A DNA stretch of 64,000 bases from Atopobiaceae bacterium (GCA_017533825.1 JAFWIE010000078.1:62001-126000); one strand, 5' to 3'. Shown: positions 16,248 to 25,829, counted from the first letter of the stretch. Numbers and translations: made by a program. The notes: a model not told the origin generated them from the sequence alone.

Positions 16248-18725
16248 CTACCGACCGGTTATGTGCTCGCGCAGGCACTCCAGTAGATCACGGGGGTTGA
16301 ACGGCTTAGCGACGTGCGCATTCATCCCCACCGCCAGGCAATGCCTGACGTCCTCGTCATAGGCGCTGGCGCTCATCGCGATGATGGGCAGCTTCCGGTA
16401 GTACTCCCCTTCCAACGATCGAATTCCCTCCGTCGACTCAAAGCCGTTCATGACTGGCATCTGGATGTCCATGAGCACCGCATCGTAGTGTCCCAGCGGA
16501 TGGCTCCGCACCTGCTCGATGCCAATCTGCCCGTTCTCGGCCCGGTCCACCTCAATCCCGTATTGGGCAAGGACCATGCTCGCAATCTCCGCGTTGATGT
16601 CGTTGTCCTCAACCACCAGCACGCGAAGCCCCGAGAACTCGAATTCGTCATCTTCAGTCCGCTCGTCCTCTTGCGCATCTTCGTCCTCAAGCGACTCCAA
16701 ATCCAGCTCGACCGTGAACTCCGAACCCTCGCCCACGGCACTCTTCACCGAAATCGTGCCGCCCATCAGCTCGACGACCCTCGCCGTGATTGCCAATCCC
16801 AACCCGGTGCCCTGTATGCTGTTGACCGTCGTCTTCTCCTCGCGAGTGAAGCTCTCGAAGATGTGCGGTAAGTAGTCCTCACTGATGCCGATGCCGGTGT
16901 CCCGGACGATGAAGCGGTAGCGATGCTTGTTCCCCTCAAGAGGCTCCTCCTCGGCAATGAGGTCGACCGTCTTGCCCGTCGGTGTGTACTTAACGGCATT
17001 GCTCACGATGTTGACCAGCACCTGTTCAATTCGCAGCTCGTCCGCGTTCACCCTGACGTGTTTGACGCTCTCGTACCGATAGCTGATGATGAGGGATTTG
17101 TCCCGTGCCTGAAGCGCGATGATATCCTCGATGCGGTGGAAGACATCCTCCAAGTTGCACGGACCCGGGTTGACCTGCATCTTGCCGCTCTCGATCTTTG
17201 AGATATCCAGGATGTCATTGATGAGAGACAGCAGGAAGTGACTGGAAGAGCTTATCTTTTCCAGCGCCTCCATAACCGCCTCGGGATCGTCTTGGCGGCT
17301 CTTGGCGATATTGGTGTACCCGACGATGGCGTTCATCGGCGTCCGGATGTCATGCGACATGTTGGCCAAGAAGTCGTTCCGTGCGCTGACCCTCGCCTCT
17401 GCCACCTGCTGCTGGTATTCCAGCTCGCGCTTCATCTGGGCGTCAATCTTGTTCGTGCCGATTATCAGATGGCGTCCGTACTCATCCTCCAGAAGCGTCG
17501 CCTTCATGCTCACCCACGTCGGGACGTCTCCCGACATCAAGCGGTACTTCATGGTAAAGCTGCCATCCCGTTCCAGGATGGACATGACCTTCTCCTTGTA
17601 GAAGGTCCCCAAGAAGCGCTCCTTGTCGCCGCTGTAGATCAGGCGCTTCATGTTCTTCCTGCTCACGTTGAAGAAGTCCTCCCCGGCCCGTTCCACACCC
17701 AGGTCGTCATACTCCTGCGTCGCGCTGTACTCCACGAATCTGTCCGTATCGGGATTGACGGTGTAGATGCTGAAGTAGTCACCCGCCAAGGCCTGTGCCA
17801 CCTTCGCGTAGGTGATGTGCTCGGCCGCCACCTGACGGTATTCCTCCTGCGCCCTCCATGCATCTTCCAGCGCCTTCTTCATCGCGCGTCCTTGTCGGAC
17901 CTCATCATCCACGTCCTTGAAGCCCATCGTCACGCCAATGCGTCCGCCAGGCATGCGCACCTTGCCGAAATCGATTCGGTAATGCCGCACACCCGTCTCC
18001 AAGGAGCGAAGGAAGCTGACAGAGAACTGCTCTCTCGTCTCGAACTGCTTCAATATGTAGGGAAGCCCGATTTGCTCCTGCATCCGCTCTCGGTCCTGCT
18101 CTGCGACCATCGTGTCGACGTACTCCGTCTTGGTCTCCGTGTACCGAGCATGGCTCAGGGCGTTGCGAATGGCCTCCGCGTGTATCTCGTCCTTGTCTGT
18201 GTGGTACAGGGCGCAGGTCTCCGCAACCACGTCGCTGATCAACCATACGGTATTGTAGGAGTTGATCAGCGAGGCGATCACGGCATCACGGGTCGCCTTG
18301 TCCGTCTCCCGCTGCTCCCGCTTCTCCGTGATGTCCGAGATGAACACGACGTAGACGCCACCGTATGCCTTCGTCTCGCAGTAGTGACCGTAGTCATCAA
18401 CCCAGCGAATCTTCCCGTCCCTGCGCGTGATGCGGTACTCCGCGTAGTCCATATGATCATCGCTGCTAAGCACCTGGCGCTCAATGGAGGCGTAAACGCT
18501 ATCGTAGTCATCGGGATGCACCATGCCTCTGAAGGTAAAGCCCGTAAGCGCCTTGAACTCTTCCAAGCTCGTGCAACCGAAGATATCAAACACGGGCTTG
18601 TTGGCATAGATCAGCTCCCCCGGTTCCTCAGCCCGGTAGATGAAGAAGCCGCCCGGCATGTACCCGCCAATCTCCTCAATGATGGAGAGGGTGTCTTCCG
18701 TCAGCTCGAATTGCCTGCCTTCCAT
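16248..18725 (-). CDS. Hybrid sensor histidine kinase/response regulator with PAS domains
   Basis: 825 residues, no membrane segment, so probably a cytoplasmic sensor. A PAS domain occupies about residues 15-135 (FFIYRAEEPGEL..., with the PAC-type IRWVDDYGHY). Two further PAS-like regions lie at about 150-280 and 310-430. The HisKA phosphoacceptor is His458 in ANMSHDIRTPMN. The ATPase domain shows the N box NIVSNAVKYTP, DTGIGIS and GTGLGLAI. A C-terminal receiver domain has EDND, the phosphorylatable Asp753 in LMDIQMPVMNG, and Lys in AKPF. The start follows GGAGGT. It lies 48 bp upstream of the RiPP-type operon on the same strand and may control it, but no separate DNA-binding output is encoded here. 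Confidence 0.92.
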   Translation of the reverse strand: MEGRQFELTEDTLSIIEEIGGYMPGGFFIYRAEEPGELIYANKPVFDIFGCTSLEEFKALTGFTFRGMVHPDDYDSVYASIERQVLSSDDHMDYAEYRITRRDGKIRWVDDYGHYCETKAYGGVYVVFISDITEKREQRETDKATRDAVIASLINSYNTVWLISDVVAETCALYHTDKDEIHAEAIRNALSHARYTETKTEYVDTMVAEQDRERMQEQIGLPYILKQFETREQFSVSFLRSLETGVRHYRIDFGKVRMPGGRIGVTMGFKDVDDEVRQGRAMKKALEDAWRAQEEYRQVAAEHITYAKVAQALAGDYFSIYTVNPDTDRFVEYSATQEYDDLGVERAGEDFFNVSRKNMKRLIYSGDKERFLGTFYKEKVMSILERDGSFTMKYRLMSGDVPTWVSMKATLLEDEYGRHLIIGTNKIDAQMKRELEYQQQVAEARVSARNDFLANMSHDIRTPMNAIVGYTNIAKSRQDDPEAVMEALEKISSSSHFLLSLINDILDISKIESGKMQVNPGPCNLEDVFHRIEDIIALQARDKSLIISYRYESVKHVRVNADELRIEQVLVNIVSNAVKYTPTGKTVDLIAEEEPLEGNKHRYRFIVRDTGIGISEDYLPHIFESFTREEKTTVNSIQGTGLGLAITARVVELMGGTISVKSAVGEGSEFTVELDLESLEDEDAQEDERTEDDEFEFSGLRVLVVEDNDINAEIASMVLAQYGIEVDRAENGQIGIEQVRSHPLGHYDAVLMDIQMPVMNGFESTEGIRSLEGEYYRKLPIIAMSASAYDEDVRHCLAVGMNAHVAKPFNPRDLLECLREHITGR

Positions 18726-18766
18726 GATGACCTCCGCATCGGCGCCCGTGAAGAACAGCTGAACCC

Positions 18767-18806
18767 ACTATACCGCCAGCAACCGCGATTACAATCACGC
18801 TGGCGG
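18767..18806 (-). promoter_or_regulatory. Kinase promoter with flanking inverted repeat
   Basis: On the minus strand, TTGTAA (18794-18789) and TATAGT (18772-18767) are 16 bp apart and form a good -35/-10 pair upstream of the hybrid kinase. A perfect 8-bp inverted repeat, CCGCCAGC (18773-18780) and GCTGGCGG (18799-18806), brackets the spacer and -35 box, as expected for an operator. Confidence 0.55.
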
Positions 18807-18853
18807 GGAAACGAGCACCACAATCTGAGCAGTGTGACCTGACGGGACGCACC

Positions 18854-18915
18854 AATCGTTCGGTACCTTGACATTTTAAACGCAGGTGCTAGGATTAGCA
18901 AGGTACCGAACGATT
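18854..18915 (+). promoter_or_regulatory. Promoter with two inverted operator arms for marR-ABC exporter
   Basis: TTGACA (18868-18873) and TAGGAT (18890-18895), spaced 16 bp, form the promoter. The arms AATCGTTCGGTACCTT (18854-18869) and AAGGTACCGAACGATT (18900-18915) are perfect 16-bp inverted repeats that overlap the -35 edge and follow the -10 box. Each arm also contains GGTACC. Binding of the adjacent MarR protein here would block transcription. Confidence 0.72.
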
Positions 18916-18925
18916 AGGAGGCACA

Positions 18926-19405
18926 TTGGACACTGAATACGATTCCTCGGCCGGGCCACCCGACCCGGCTCTGGTCCTGCGACACCTGGGCTTCTTTGGC
19001 CACTACCTGCACATGCATGAGGGAGGTCGCGGTGGCAAGCGCTTTGTGCTTTGCACTCTGCACAAGCAAGGCGGTCGCATCACGCAGCGTGAGCTGCTCG
19101 AGCGCACCCGTGTGAGTTCTGCTGCCCTCTCTGAGGTGCTTTCCAAGCTCGAGTCCGAGAAGCTCATCACCCGCGAGCCCTACGAGCACGACCGCAGGCA
19201 GCTCGATATAGAGCTCACGGCCCGCGGCCGCATCGAAGCTGATCACATTCACCATGAGCGCGTGGAGTTCGAGCAAACCGCCTTCGAATGCCTCACGCAA
19301 CGCGAGCAAGCAGACCTTGCCCAGATGCTGGAACGGCTCGCCGCTCATTGGAAGACGCTAGAGGAAGCAAAGTCAACCGAAGAAACCAAGGAGGTGATCG
19401 CGTGA
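18926..19405 (+). CDS. MarR family regulator of the ABC exporter
   Basis: 159 residues. The winged-helix region is clear: GGRITQRELLERTRVSSAALS followed by LSKLESEKLITREPYEHDRRQ (recognition helix and wing). The start is TTG at 18926, five bases after TTAGGAGG; no ATG is available nearby. It is the first gene of a three-gene operon and its stop overlaps the ABC gene GTG by two bases. Perfect inverted repeats around its promoter suggest autoregulation and derepression of the exporter by a toxic or signalling ligand, which is inference from common MarR-ABC arrangements. Confidence 0.88.
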   Translation: MDTEYDSSAGPPDPALVLRHLGFFGHYLHMHEGGRGGKRFVLCTLHKQGGRITQRELLERTRVSSAALSEVLSKLESEKLITREPYEHDRRQLDIELTARGRIEADHIHHERVEFEQTAFECLTQREQADLAQMLERLAAHWKTLEEAKSTEETKEVIA

Positions 19406-21291
19406 CGTCAGAGAGCACCACACTAGCAGACATCCCGCTGCGCGATATATTCCGCACCATCGGCAAGTCGGTGAGGGAGTTCAAGGCCGACTCGCTCCGA
19501 GCACCCATCTACGTTACCGGCGAGGTCATCATCGAGTGCGCTATTCCCTTCATTACGTCACAGCTCATCAACGACATGCAGGACGGCACGGAGATGCGCA
19601 CCATCGGCATCTACGGAGCCGTGCTCACGGCAATGGCCATCATCTCGCTGTTTTGCGGCATTCGCGCAGGCGTCGCATGCTCAGTCGCCTCGACGGGCCT
19701 TGCTCGCAACTTGCGCCACGACATGTTTGCCGCCATCCAACGCTTCTCGTTCTCCAACATCGACCGATTCTCCACCAACTCACTGGTCACGCGCCTCACC
19801 ACGGACACCCAGAACGTTCAGATGGCCTACATGCAGCTCATCAGATCGGCGGTGCGCTCGCCCCTCATGATTGTCTTCGCGGCCGTCATGGCGTTCGTCT
19901 CGGGCGGACCCATGGCACTTCTCTATGTCTTCGTATCGTTCCTGCTCGGTGTGGTACTCATCGGCATCGCACGCATCGTCATGCCTATCTTCCGACGCAT
20001 CTTCCGCAAGTACGATCGACTCAACGAGTCGGTGGAAGAGAACGTCAGCGGCATTCGCGTGGTGAAGAGCTACGTTCGCGAAGGCTACGAGAAGCAGAAG
20101 TTCGAGCGCGCGTCGGGCGAGTTGTTCCATGACTTCTGGGGTGCTGAGCGCATCCTCGCCTGGAACCAACCGGCCATGACGCTCGCCGTGGACATCATCT
20201 ACACCTTCGTCATCTTCTTTGGCAGTAGGACGATCGTGACCTCCGCCGGAGCGGACATGCAAGTGGGCCAGATGTCTGCCCTCATCACCTACGGATTCTC
20301 GATGCTCATGAGCCTCAACATGCTGTCCATGATCTTCGTCATCATCACCATCAGCGAGGAGAGCGCCCGCCGCATATGCGAGGTGCTCATCGAGGAGCCC
20401 GACCTCGCCAACCCGGACGAACCCATCTACGAGGTGCCTGACGGCTCAGTGGACTTCGACAACGTCAGCTTCAGCTATAGCGGCACGATGGACCGCATCG
20501 CGCTCTCGGACATCAACCTCCACATCCGCACCGGCGAGGTCATTGGCGTCATTGGCGGCACCGGGTCCTCCAAGTCCACGCTCATCCAGCTCATCAGCCG
20601 CCTCTACGACGCAACTGAGGGCACCGTACGCGTCGGCGGCATCGATGTACGAGACTACGACCTCGACACGCTGCGCGACGAGGTCTCGGTCGTGCTGCAA
20701 CGCAACGTGCTCTTCTCGGGCACCATCAAGGAGAACCTGCGTTGGGGAGACCCGGATGCCACCGACGAGGAGCTCGTTCACGCCTGCAAGCTCGCTCAAG
20801 CCGACGAGTTCATCCAGCAGCTTCCCGACGGGTACGACACCTACATCGAACAGGGCGGCACCAACGTCTCTGGCGGCCAGAAGCAGCGCCTCTGCATCGC
20901 GCGTGCCTTGCTCAAGAAGCCAAAGATATTGATCCTCGACGACTCGACGAGCGCCGTAGACACCAAGACGGACAAGCTCATCCAGCAGGGATTCCGTGAG
21001 TTCATCCCCCAGACGACGAAGATCATCATCGCCCAGCGCACCGGTTCGGTTGCAGACGCAGACCGCATCGTGGTGCTCGACGGCGGCAGGATCAGCGCTG
21101 TCGGCACGCACGAGGAGCTGCTCCAGACTTCAGAGATCTATCGTGAGGTATACCTCACCCAAAACAAAGCAAGTCATGACGAGCACATCGCCGAGACCAG
21201 CGACACGCGTTCCCATGAGGGAAAGGCGGCGTCGCAGGAGATGGCCACTTTGGACGAGATGCTTCTGGAAGGAGGCGAGGTAGATGCCTAA
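19402..21291 (+). CDS. ABC exporter half-transporter, degenerate-site subunit
   Basis: 629 residues: an N-terminal six-helix membrane domain (about 40-330) and a C-terminal nucleotide-binding domain (about 370-600). Walker A is GGTGSSKST and the signature is VSGGQ. The residue normally a catalytic Glu after Walker B is Asp514 (LDDSTSAVD), and the switch His is Gln545 (IIAQRTGS), so this ATP site should be poorly catalytic. That pattern is known in heterodimeric exporters such as BmrC/D and TM287/288. The start is GTG 19402 behind AAGGAGGTG; the frame extends further upstream but overlaps marR. Partner encoded by the next gene. Confidence 0.92.
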   Translation: MTSESTTLADIPLRDIFRTIGKSVREFKADSLRAPIYVTGEVIIECAIPFITSQLINDMQDGTEMRTIGIYGAVLTAMAIISLFCGIRAGVACSVASTGLARNLRHDMFAAIQRFSFSNIDRFSTNSLVTRLTTDTQNVQMAYMQLIRSAVRSPLMIVFAAVMAFVSGGPMALLYVFVSFLLGVVLIGIARIVMPIFRRIFRKYDRLNESVEENVSGIRVVKSYVREGYEKQKFERASGELFHDFWGAERILAWNQPAMTLAVDIIYTFVIFFGSRTIVTSAGADMQVGQMSALITYGFSMLMSLNMLSMIFVIITISEESARRICEVLIEEPDLANPDEPIYEVPDGSVDFDNVSFSYSGTMDRIALSDINLHIRTGEVIGVIGGTGSSKSTLIQLISRLYDATEGTVRVGGIDVRDYDLDTLRDEVSVVLQRNVLFSGTIKENLRWGDPDATDEELVHACKLAQADEFIQQLPDGYDTYIEQGGTNVSGGQKQRLCIARALLKKPKILILDDSTSAVDTKTDKLIQQGFREFIPQTTKIIIAQRTGSVADADRIVVLDGGRISAVGTHEELLQTSEIYREVYLTQNKASHDEHIAETSDTRSHEGKAASQEMATLDEMLLEGGEVDA

Positions 21292-23242
21292 GAAAACCGA
21301 CCAGAACAAAGGCGTGCCCGGCAAGGGCAGCCGTGGGAAGCGCGCGACTAATCCCACCAAGGTAGCGGGCGCAACGCTGCGCATGGTGTTCTCGTTCTAC
21401 CCGCTGCAGTTCACGCTCATGATGGCGTGTGTGGTCGCAGCTGCCGTGCTCTCCACCTTCCCCAGCATCATGCTCCAGAGGACCATCGATGTCATAAGCC
21501 GCTACTGGCAGTCCGGCGATTGGCCGGCCGCAATGCCAGAAATCACGAGCATCGCCGTCACCCTCATCACCATCTATGCCATCGCACTTGCTTGCCAAAT
21601 TGCACAGACCCAGCTCGGTGCCTTCCTCACGCAGGGCACCCTCAAGGAGATTCGCAACAAGATGTTCGACCACATGGAGGACCTTCCCGTGAGGTTCTTC
21701 GACCAGAACCAGCGCGGCGACATCATGAGCTACTACACCAACGACGTCGATGCGTTGCGCCAGCTCATCGGCGTCGCCTTCCCCAACCTACTCACCATGG
21801 TCATCTCCATGACCTCACTCACCTTCATCATGCTGTGGTACTCCATCCCACTTTCCATCGTGGTGCTCGTCATGGTGGGCTTCATGGCATGGCTCACGCG
21901 CTACCTGGGAGGCAAGTCTGCCAACTACTTCATTGCGCAGCAACACGCCATCGGTAAGGCGGAGGGATTCGCCGAAGAGGCCATGAACGGCGAGAAGGTC
22001 ATCAAGGTCTTCACCCACGAGAAGCAGACTCAGACGGACTTCGACAAGGTAAACGATGAGTTGTTCGAGGCCGCAAAGCAGGCCAACATCTACTCCAACA
22101 CCTTGGGTCCCGTGCTCATGAACCTCGGCAACATCTCGTACGTCGTGGTCGCTCTCGCCGGCGGCCTGTTCCTCGGCCTGAGCATCCCCAATCCCTGCAT
22201 CTCGGGCATGATCCTCTCCATCGACATCGTCATCCCCTTCCTCAACCTCACCAAGCGCTTCGCCGGCTCCATCGGCCAGATCTCCCACCAAATCAACTTC
22301 GTGGTCATGGGCCTCGCGGGAGCCGAGCGCATCTTCCAGCTTCTCGACGAGGAACCCGAGGTGGATGAGGGCTACGTCGACCTCGTGCGCGTCCACATGG
22401 ATGACGAGATGGTCAACGTCATCGAAGAGGTGAGCCTGGAGGACCGCACGGGCATCTGGGCGTGGAAGCATCCGCACCAGAGCACGGGCGAAGTGGAGTA
22501 CACGCCGGTTATGGGCGATGTGGTGCTCGATGACGTCGACTTCGGCTACGTGCCCGAGCACCTCGTCCTGCACAACATCACATTGGACGCCTTCCCGGGC
22601 CAGAAGGTCGCCTTTGTTGGAGCGACCGGTGCCGGCAAGACCACCATCACCAACCTCATCAACCGCTTCTACGACATAGCCGACGGCAAAATCCGCTACG
22701 ACGGCATCAACATAAATAAGATAAAGAAGAGCGCACTGCGCCACTCTCTGGGTATCGTCCTACAAGATGTCAACCTCTTCACGGGCACCGTCATGGACAA
22801 CATCCGCTACGGCAGGCTCGACGCAACCGACGATCAGTGCAAACAAGCGGCAAAGCTCGTCGGCGCGCATGACTTCATCCGCCGACTACCTCAGGGATAC
22901 GACACCATGCTCACGGACAATGCGGAAAGCCTGAGCCAAGGTCAGCGGCAGCTGCTCTCGATTGCCCGCGCCGCAGTCGCCGATCCGCCCGTCATGATCC
23001 TCGACGAGGCAACGAGCTCCATCGACACACGCACCGAGCTCATCGTGAGCCGCGGTATGGACGCGCTCATGGAGGGGCGTACCACCTTCGTCATCGCGCA
23101 TCGCCTCTCCACCGTACGCAACTCCGACGTCATCATCGTCCTCGACCATGGCCACATCATCGAGCGCGGCACTCACGACGAGCTGATTGCCGCACATGGT
23201 ACGTACTACCAGCTCTATACCGGCGCCTTCGAGCTTGATTAG
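21284..23242 (+). CDS. ABC exporter half-transporter, catalytic subunit
   Basis: 652 residues: basic N-terminal tail, six-helix membrane domain, then the nucleotide-binding domain with Walker A GATGAGKTT, LSQGQ signature, Walker B ending ILDEATSS with catalytic Glu575, and IAHRLS with the switch His. The signature LSQGQ (not LSGGQ) is the one that would complete the degenerate site of the partner, as in other heterodimers. It overlaps the preceding gene by 8 bp. An unusual insert of about 50 residues (VDEGYVDLVRV...YTPVMGDVV) sits between the membrane and ATPase domains. Probable export of drugs, lipids or peptides; substrate unknown. Confidence 0.93.
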   Translation: MPKKTDQNKGVPGKGSRGKRATNPTKVAGATLRMVFSFYPLQFTLMMACVVAAAVLSTFPSIMLQRTIDVISRYWQSGDWPAAMPEITSIAVTLITIYAIALACQIAQTQLGAFLTQGTLKEIRNKMFDHMEDLPVRFFDQNQRGDIMSYYTNDVDALRQLIGVAFPNLLTMVISMTSLTFIMLWYSIPLSIVVLVMVGFMAWLTRYLGGKSANYFIAQQHAIGKAEGFAEEAMNGEKVIKVFTHEKQTQTDFDKVNDELFEAAKQANIYSNTLGPVLMNLGNISYVVVALAGGLFLGLSIPNPCISGMILSIDIVIPFLNLTKRFAGSIGQISHQINFVVMGLAGAERIFQLLDEEPEVDEGYVDLVRVHMDDEMVNVIEEVSLEDRTGIWAWKHPHQSTGEVEYTPVMGDVVLDDVDFGYVPEHLVLHNITLDAFPGQKVAFVGATGAGKTTITNLINRFYDIADGKIRYDGININKIKKSALRHSLGIVLQDVNLFTGTVMDNIRYGRLDATDDQCKQAAKLVGAHDFIRRLPQGYDTMLTDNAESLSQGQRQLLSIARAAVADPPVMILDEATSSIDTRTELIVSRGMDALMEGRTTFVIAHRLSTVRNSDVIIVLDHGHIIERGTHDELIAAHGTYYQLYTGAFELD

Positions 23243-23270
23243 TCATCTGCTTGCATGCCAGACGAGAGGC

Positions 23271-23314
23271 AAGCGCCCCACCGAGACCTGTTTTCCGGTG
23301 CCGATGGGGCGCTT
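23271..23314 (+). terminator. Terminator of the marR-ABC operon
   Basis: AAGCGCCCCA (23271-23280) pairs with TGGGGCGCTT (23305-23314), followed by a short T-rich stretch, 28 bp after the second ABC gene. Confidence 0.75.
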
Positions 23315-23370
23315 CTTCCTACCAAAGCGCTATCATAGTGAGGCTTTGTATATAGATTGGAGTAGCCAAC

Positions 23371-24099
23371 ATGAAGAACCTCACTAGACGATCCTTCCTC
23401 GGACTTGCGGGGATGGCTTCGGTGTTCCTGGGCGCATGTGGCGGCCAGGGCGCGACCAGCGATGAGTCCGCGACCAGTGCCACTGACGGCTCAACCGGGT
23501 CCGACTCTGCCGATTCCGATTCCGCCGACGCCTCACCCACGACCGATGAACCCGGCAAGGTCGTGAATGGCGTTCTCATGACGCCCTACGATGAGGGATA
23601 CAGCACGGGCAAGCATCACGCCACCATCAAGGTGAAGGACTTCGGTACCATCAAGCTCGAGCTCAACGCCACCAACGCGCCCATCACCGTGAGCAACTTC
23701 GCGCACCTCGTCAACCAGAAGTTCTACGACGGACTCACCTTCCACCGCATCATCAAGGACTTCATGATCCAGGGCGGCGACCCCAACGGAGACGGCACGG
23801 GCGGGGCCGACATCAACATCCTGGGCGAGTTCTCGCAGAACGGTATCGTCAACGTGATCCAGCACAAGCGCGGCGTCATCTCGATGGCTCGCTCTCAGGA
23901 AAACAACTCGGCAAGCTCGCAGTTCTTCATCATGCATGGCGATGCCGAGCACCTCGATAACGCCTATGCGGCCTTCGGGAAGGTAACCGACGGCATGGAC
24001 GTGGTGGATGCCATCGCAGAGGTTCCCGTCGAGGATGGCAACGGCACCGTCAAGCACGAGAACCAGCCCGTCATCGAGAGCATCGTGATGGACGACTAG
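23371..24099 (+). CDS. Cyclophilin-type peptidyl-prolyl isomerase lipoprotein
   Basis: 242 residues. Exported cis-trans prolyl isomerase that helps fold secreted proteins outside the membrane. The N-terminus combines TRRSFLGLAG (Tat-like) with the lipobox FLGAC. A Ser/Asp/Thr-rich linker follows to about residue 65. The cyclophilin domain shows FHRIIKDFMIQGGDP, ARSQENNSASSQFFI and AYAAFGKVTDGMDVV; the FHRII...QGGD and SQFFI motifs carry the active site. The start follows GGAG at nine bases. Monocistronic, between the ABC operon terminator and a strong hairpin. Confidence 0.93.
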   Translation: MKNLTRRSFLGLAGMASVFLGACGGQGATSDESATSATDGSTGSDSADSDSADASPTTDEPGKVVNGVLMTPYDEGYSTGKHHATIKVKDFGTIKLELNATNAPITVSNFAHLVNQKFYDGLTFHRIIKDFMIQGGDPNGDGTGGADINILGEFSQNGIVNVIQHKRGVISMARSQENNSASSQFFIMHGDAEHLDNAYAAFGKVTDGMDVVDAIAEVPVEDGNGTVKHENQPVIESIVMDD

Positions 24100-24120
24100 C
24101 GTCCTTAAGTTGTCCGAAAG

Positions 24121-24169
24121 CGGCCCAAGGGGTAGCCCCTCCAGAAACGAGGGGCTACCCCTTGGGCCG
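24121..24169. terminator. Bidirectional terminator
   Basis: A perfect 21-bp stem (24121-24141 with 24149-24169) and a 7-nt loop between the convergent cyclophilin and GH36 genes. No long T run follows on the plus strand. Confidence 0.8.
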
Positions 24170-24215
24170 TTACCGCCTAGGCAATCCCCAACTGCCTATC
24201 CACACACTGTTCTAT

Positions 24216-25826
24216 CTACAGACCGTTGTGCGAGCGGAACCGCTCGATGGCCTCGTGGTATTTGTCTATCTGTGCGGCACCCCATGCACCCATGTCGTCA
24301 GACGTGAGCAGCACGCCACCGCACGTCGTGTCCGTCACGAACATCTCCACACGATGGGACGCGCTAAGCGAGACGCCCTCCTGACGCAGGAACATGACGT
24401 CGGGGTCGCAGCGGAACGCCTTGCCATCAAGATGTGCGCGTCCACGGGCATTGGCAAGCGAGAGCTTGGTGCTCACGCGTTCGCGATGCAGCAACCGTCG
24501 GTGTGGCTTGTCGTCCCAATCGAGGCCGACATCTTGCCCCACGCGACAGTACTCACACCGCCCGAACGCCGAGACAAGGGGCACGCCGCAGAAGAGGAGC
24601 TTCGTACCGTCTGCCACGCTTTCGCGCAGCAGGTCCAGCGCGTCGGCCATGAGCTGTCCGCGATTCAACCCGTCGTGGGGCACCATGCAGGCAGCATACA
24701 GGAAGTCGAGCTTGAGCAGCCCGAACCCCCATTCCTGCGTCACCGTACGCAACACCTTGCGTACGTATCGGCGCACGTCCTCGTTGCGCGTGTCGAGCGC
24801 CACAGCCCCACTCCACTGGCTTCCCGTCGTCACGAGCTCTCCTGCCTCGTCCCGCATCAGCCAATCCGGATGCTTGGAGAAGACCTTCGACGCACGTTCA
24901 CACACGAAGGGGGCAAGCCAGAGCCCGGGCACGAACCCATGCTCCCGTACGTCATCGGCCAATACCGCCATGCCATCGGGAAAGCGCGCGCAATCGTACT
25001 CAAGCCAGTCGCCCACCTTGGCGTACCCATCGTCAACCTGGAATACCGGCAGCAACCCGGTGAGGTCGATTCCCTCGGCCACGCTTGCGAGCCCCTCGAG
25101 GTCCTTCTTCAGCTTCCATGCATCAATATTCCCATAATGGCGATACCAGCTCGTGAACCCCACGACCGGCGTCGCCTCGCGTGCATGGATTCCGCTGAGC
25201 GCAAGCCAGCGACTTACCGCCTGCTCCAACGTGCCGCCCGTCAACACAAGCGAGAGCAGCTCCACACGCGCCCCACCTGGAATCGGCGACGCCGGAGGCT
25301 CTTTGGTGAAGGTGAGCGTCTGCAGTCCCAAATCCTCCTGGATGAGCGTGAATCCCGAGTCCTCATCAAGCGATCCAAAGAGAAGGACTTCGTCACCCTG
25401 GCGCAGGTACCCGTACCCAAAGCCGTGTTGCCTGCCCGGACGTGCGTCTTCGGGCACGAACCGATAGTCACCGCTTGCATCGAGGACGTATTTGTCGACC
25501 ACCGCACGTGGTGCACGCGTGAGTCCCCACATGCGGTCATCGGGGGTACGTTCCACGCTATCCGTCCAAGAGTTGTATCCGTTGAGGTACAGGGCGTCCG
25601 CATCCTCAATGGCAACGTTCATCGTCGCCTCAACGGAATCGACCACCACCGTGCGGCTCGGCGTCACAAAGACTCTGCGGACCTCCTCGTTGCCGCGCAC
25701 CTCGACGCCGAGTTCGCGCACATCGTTTCCACCCACGGCGCTACCATCTCCGGCAATGCGCACCCAGCAGACACGATCAACGCCGGGCACGTGATACGCA
25801 ATGCGAATTTGTGGACCCAAAGACAT
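24216..25826 (-). CDS. GH36-type alpha-galactosidase
   Basis: 536 residues, cytoplasmic, no signal peptide. GH36/clan GH-D features are visible: LPVFQVDDGYAKVGDW, GLWLAPFV, and LLKLDFLYAAC with the nucleophile Asp of the KxD motif. The acid/base region is likely CRVGQDVGLDWDD. It is shorter than classical 700-residue GH36 enzymes because the N-terminal beta-sandwich is reduced. It starts 3 bp after the sugar symporter gene, behind GAGGAGG, so uptake of an alpha-galactoside and its intracellular hydrolysis are coupled. Exact substrate (melibiose, raffinose-type or another galactoside) is not determined. Confidence 0.85.
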   Translation of the reverse strand: MSLGPQIRIAYHVPGVDRVCWVRIAGDGSAVGGNDVRELGVEVRGNEEVRRVFVTPSRTVVVDSVEATMNVAIEDADALYLNGYNSWTDSVERTPDDRMWGLTRAPRAVVDKYVLDASGDYRFVPEDARPGRQHGFGYGYLRQGDEVLLFGSLDEDSGFTLIQEDLGLQTLTFTKEPPASPIPGGARVELLSLVLTGGTLEQAVSRWLALSGIHAREATPVVGFTSWYRHYGNIDAWKLKKDLEGLASVAEGIDLTGLLPVFQVDDGYAKVGDWLEYDCARFPDGMAVLADDVREHGFVPGLWLAPFVCERASKVFSKHPDWLMRDEAGELVTTGSQWSGAVALDTRNEDVRRYVRKVLRTVTQEWGFGLLKLDFLYAACMVPHDGLNRGQLMADALDLLRESVADGTKLLFCGVPLVSAFGRCEYCRVGQDVGLDWDDKPHRRLLHRERVSTKLSLANARGRAHLDGKAFRCDPDVMFLRQEGVSLSASHRVEMFVTDTTCGGVLLTSDDMGAWGAAQIDKYHEAIERFRSHNGL

Positions 25827-25829
25827 GAG

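Noticed and set aside
17238..18842. 534-codon plus-strand frame over the hybrid kinase gene
   Set aside because: Antisense shadow; the minus frame has all kinase and receiver motifs.
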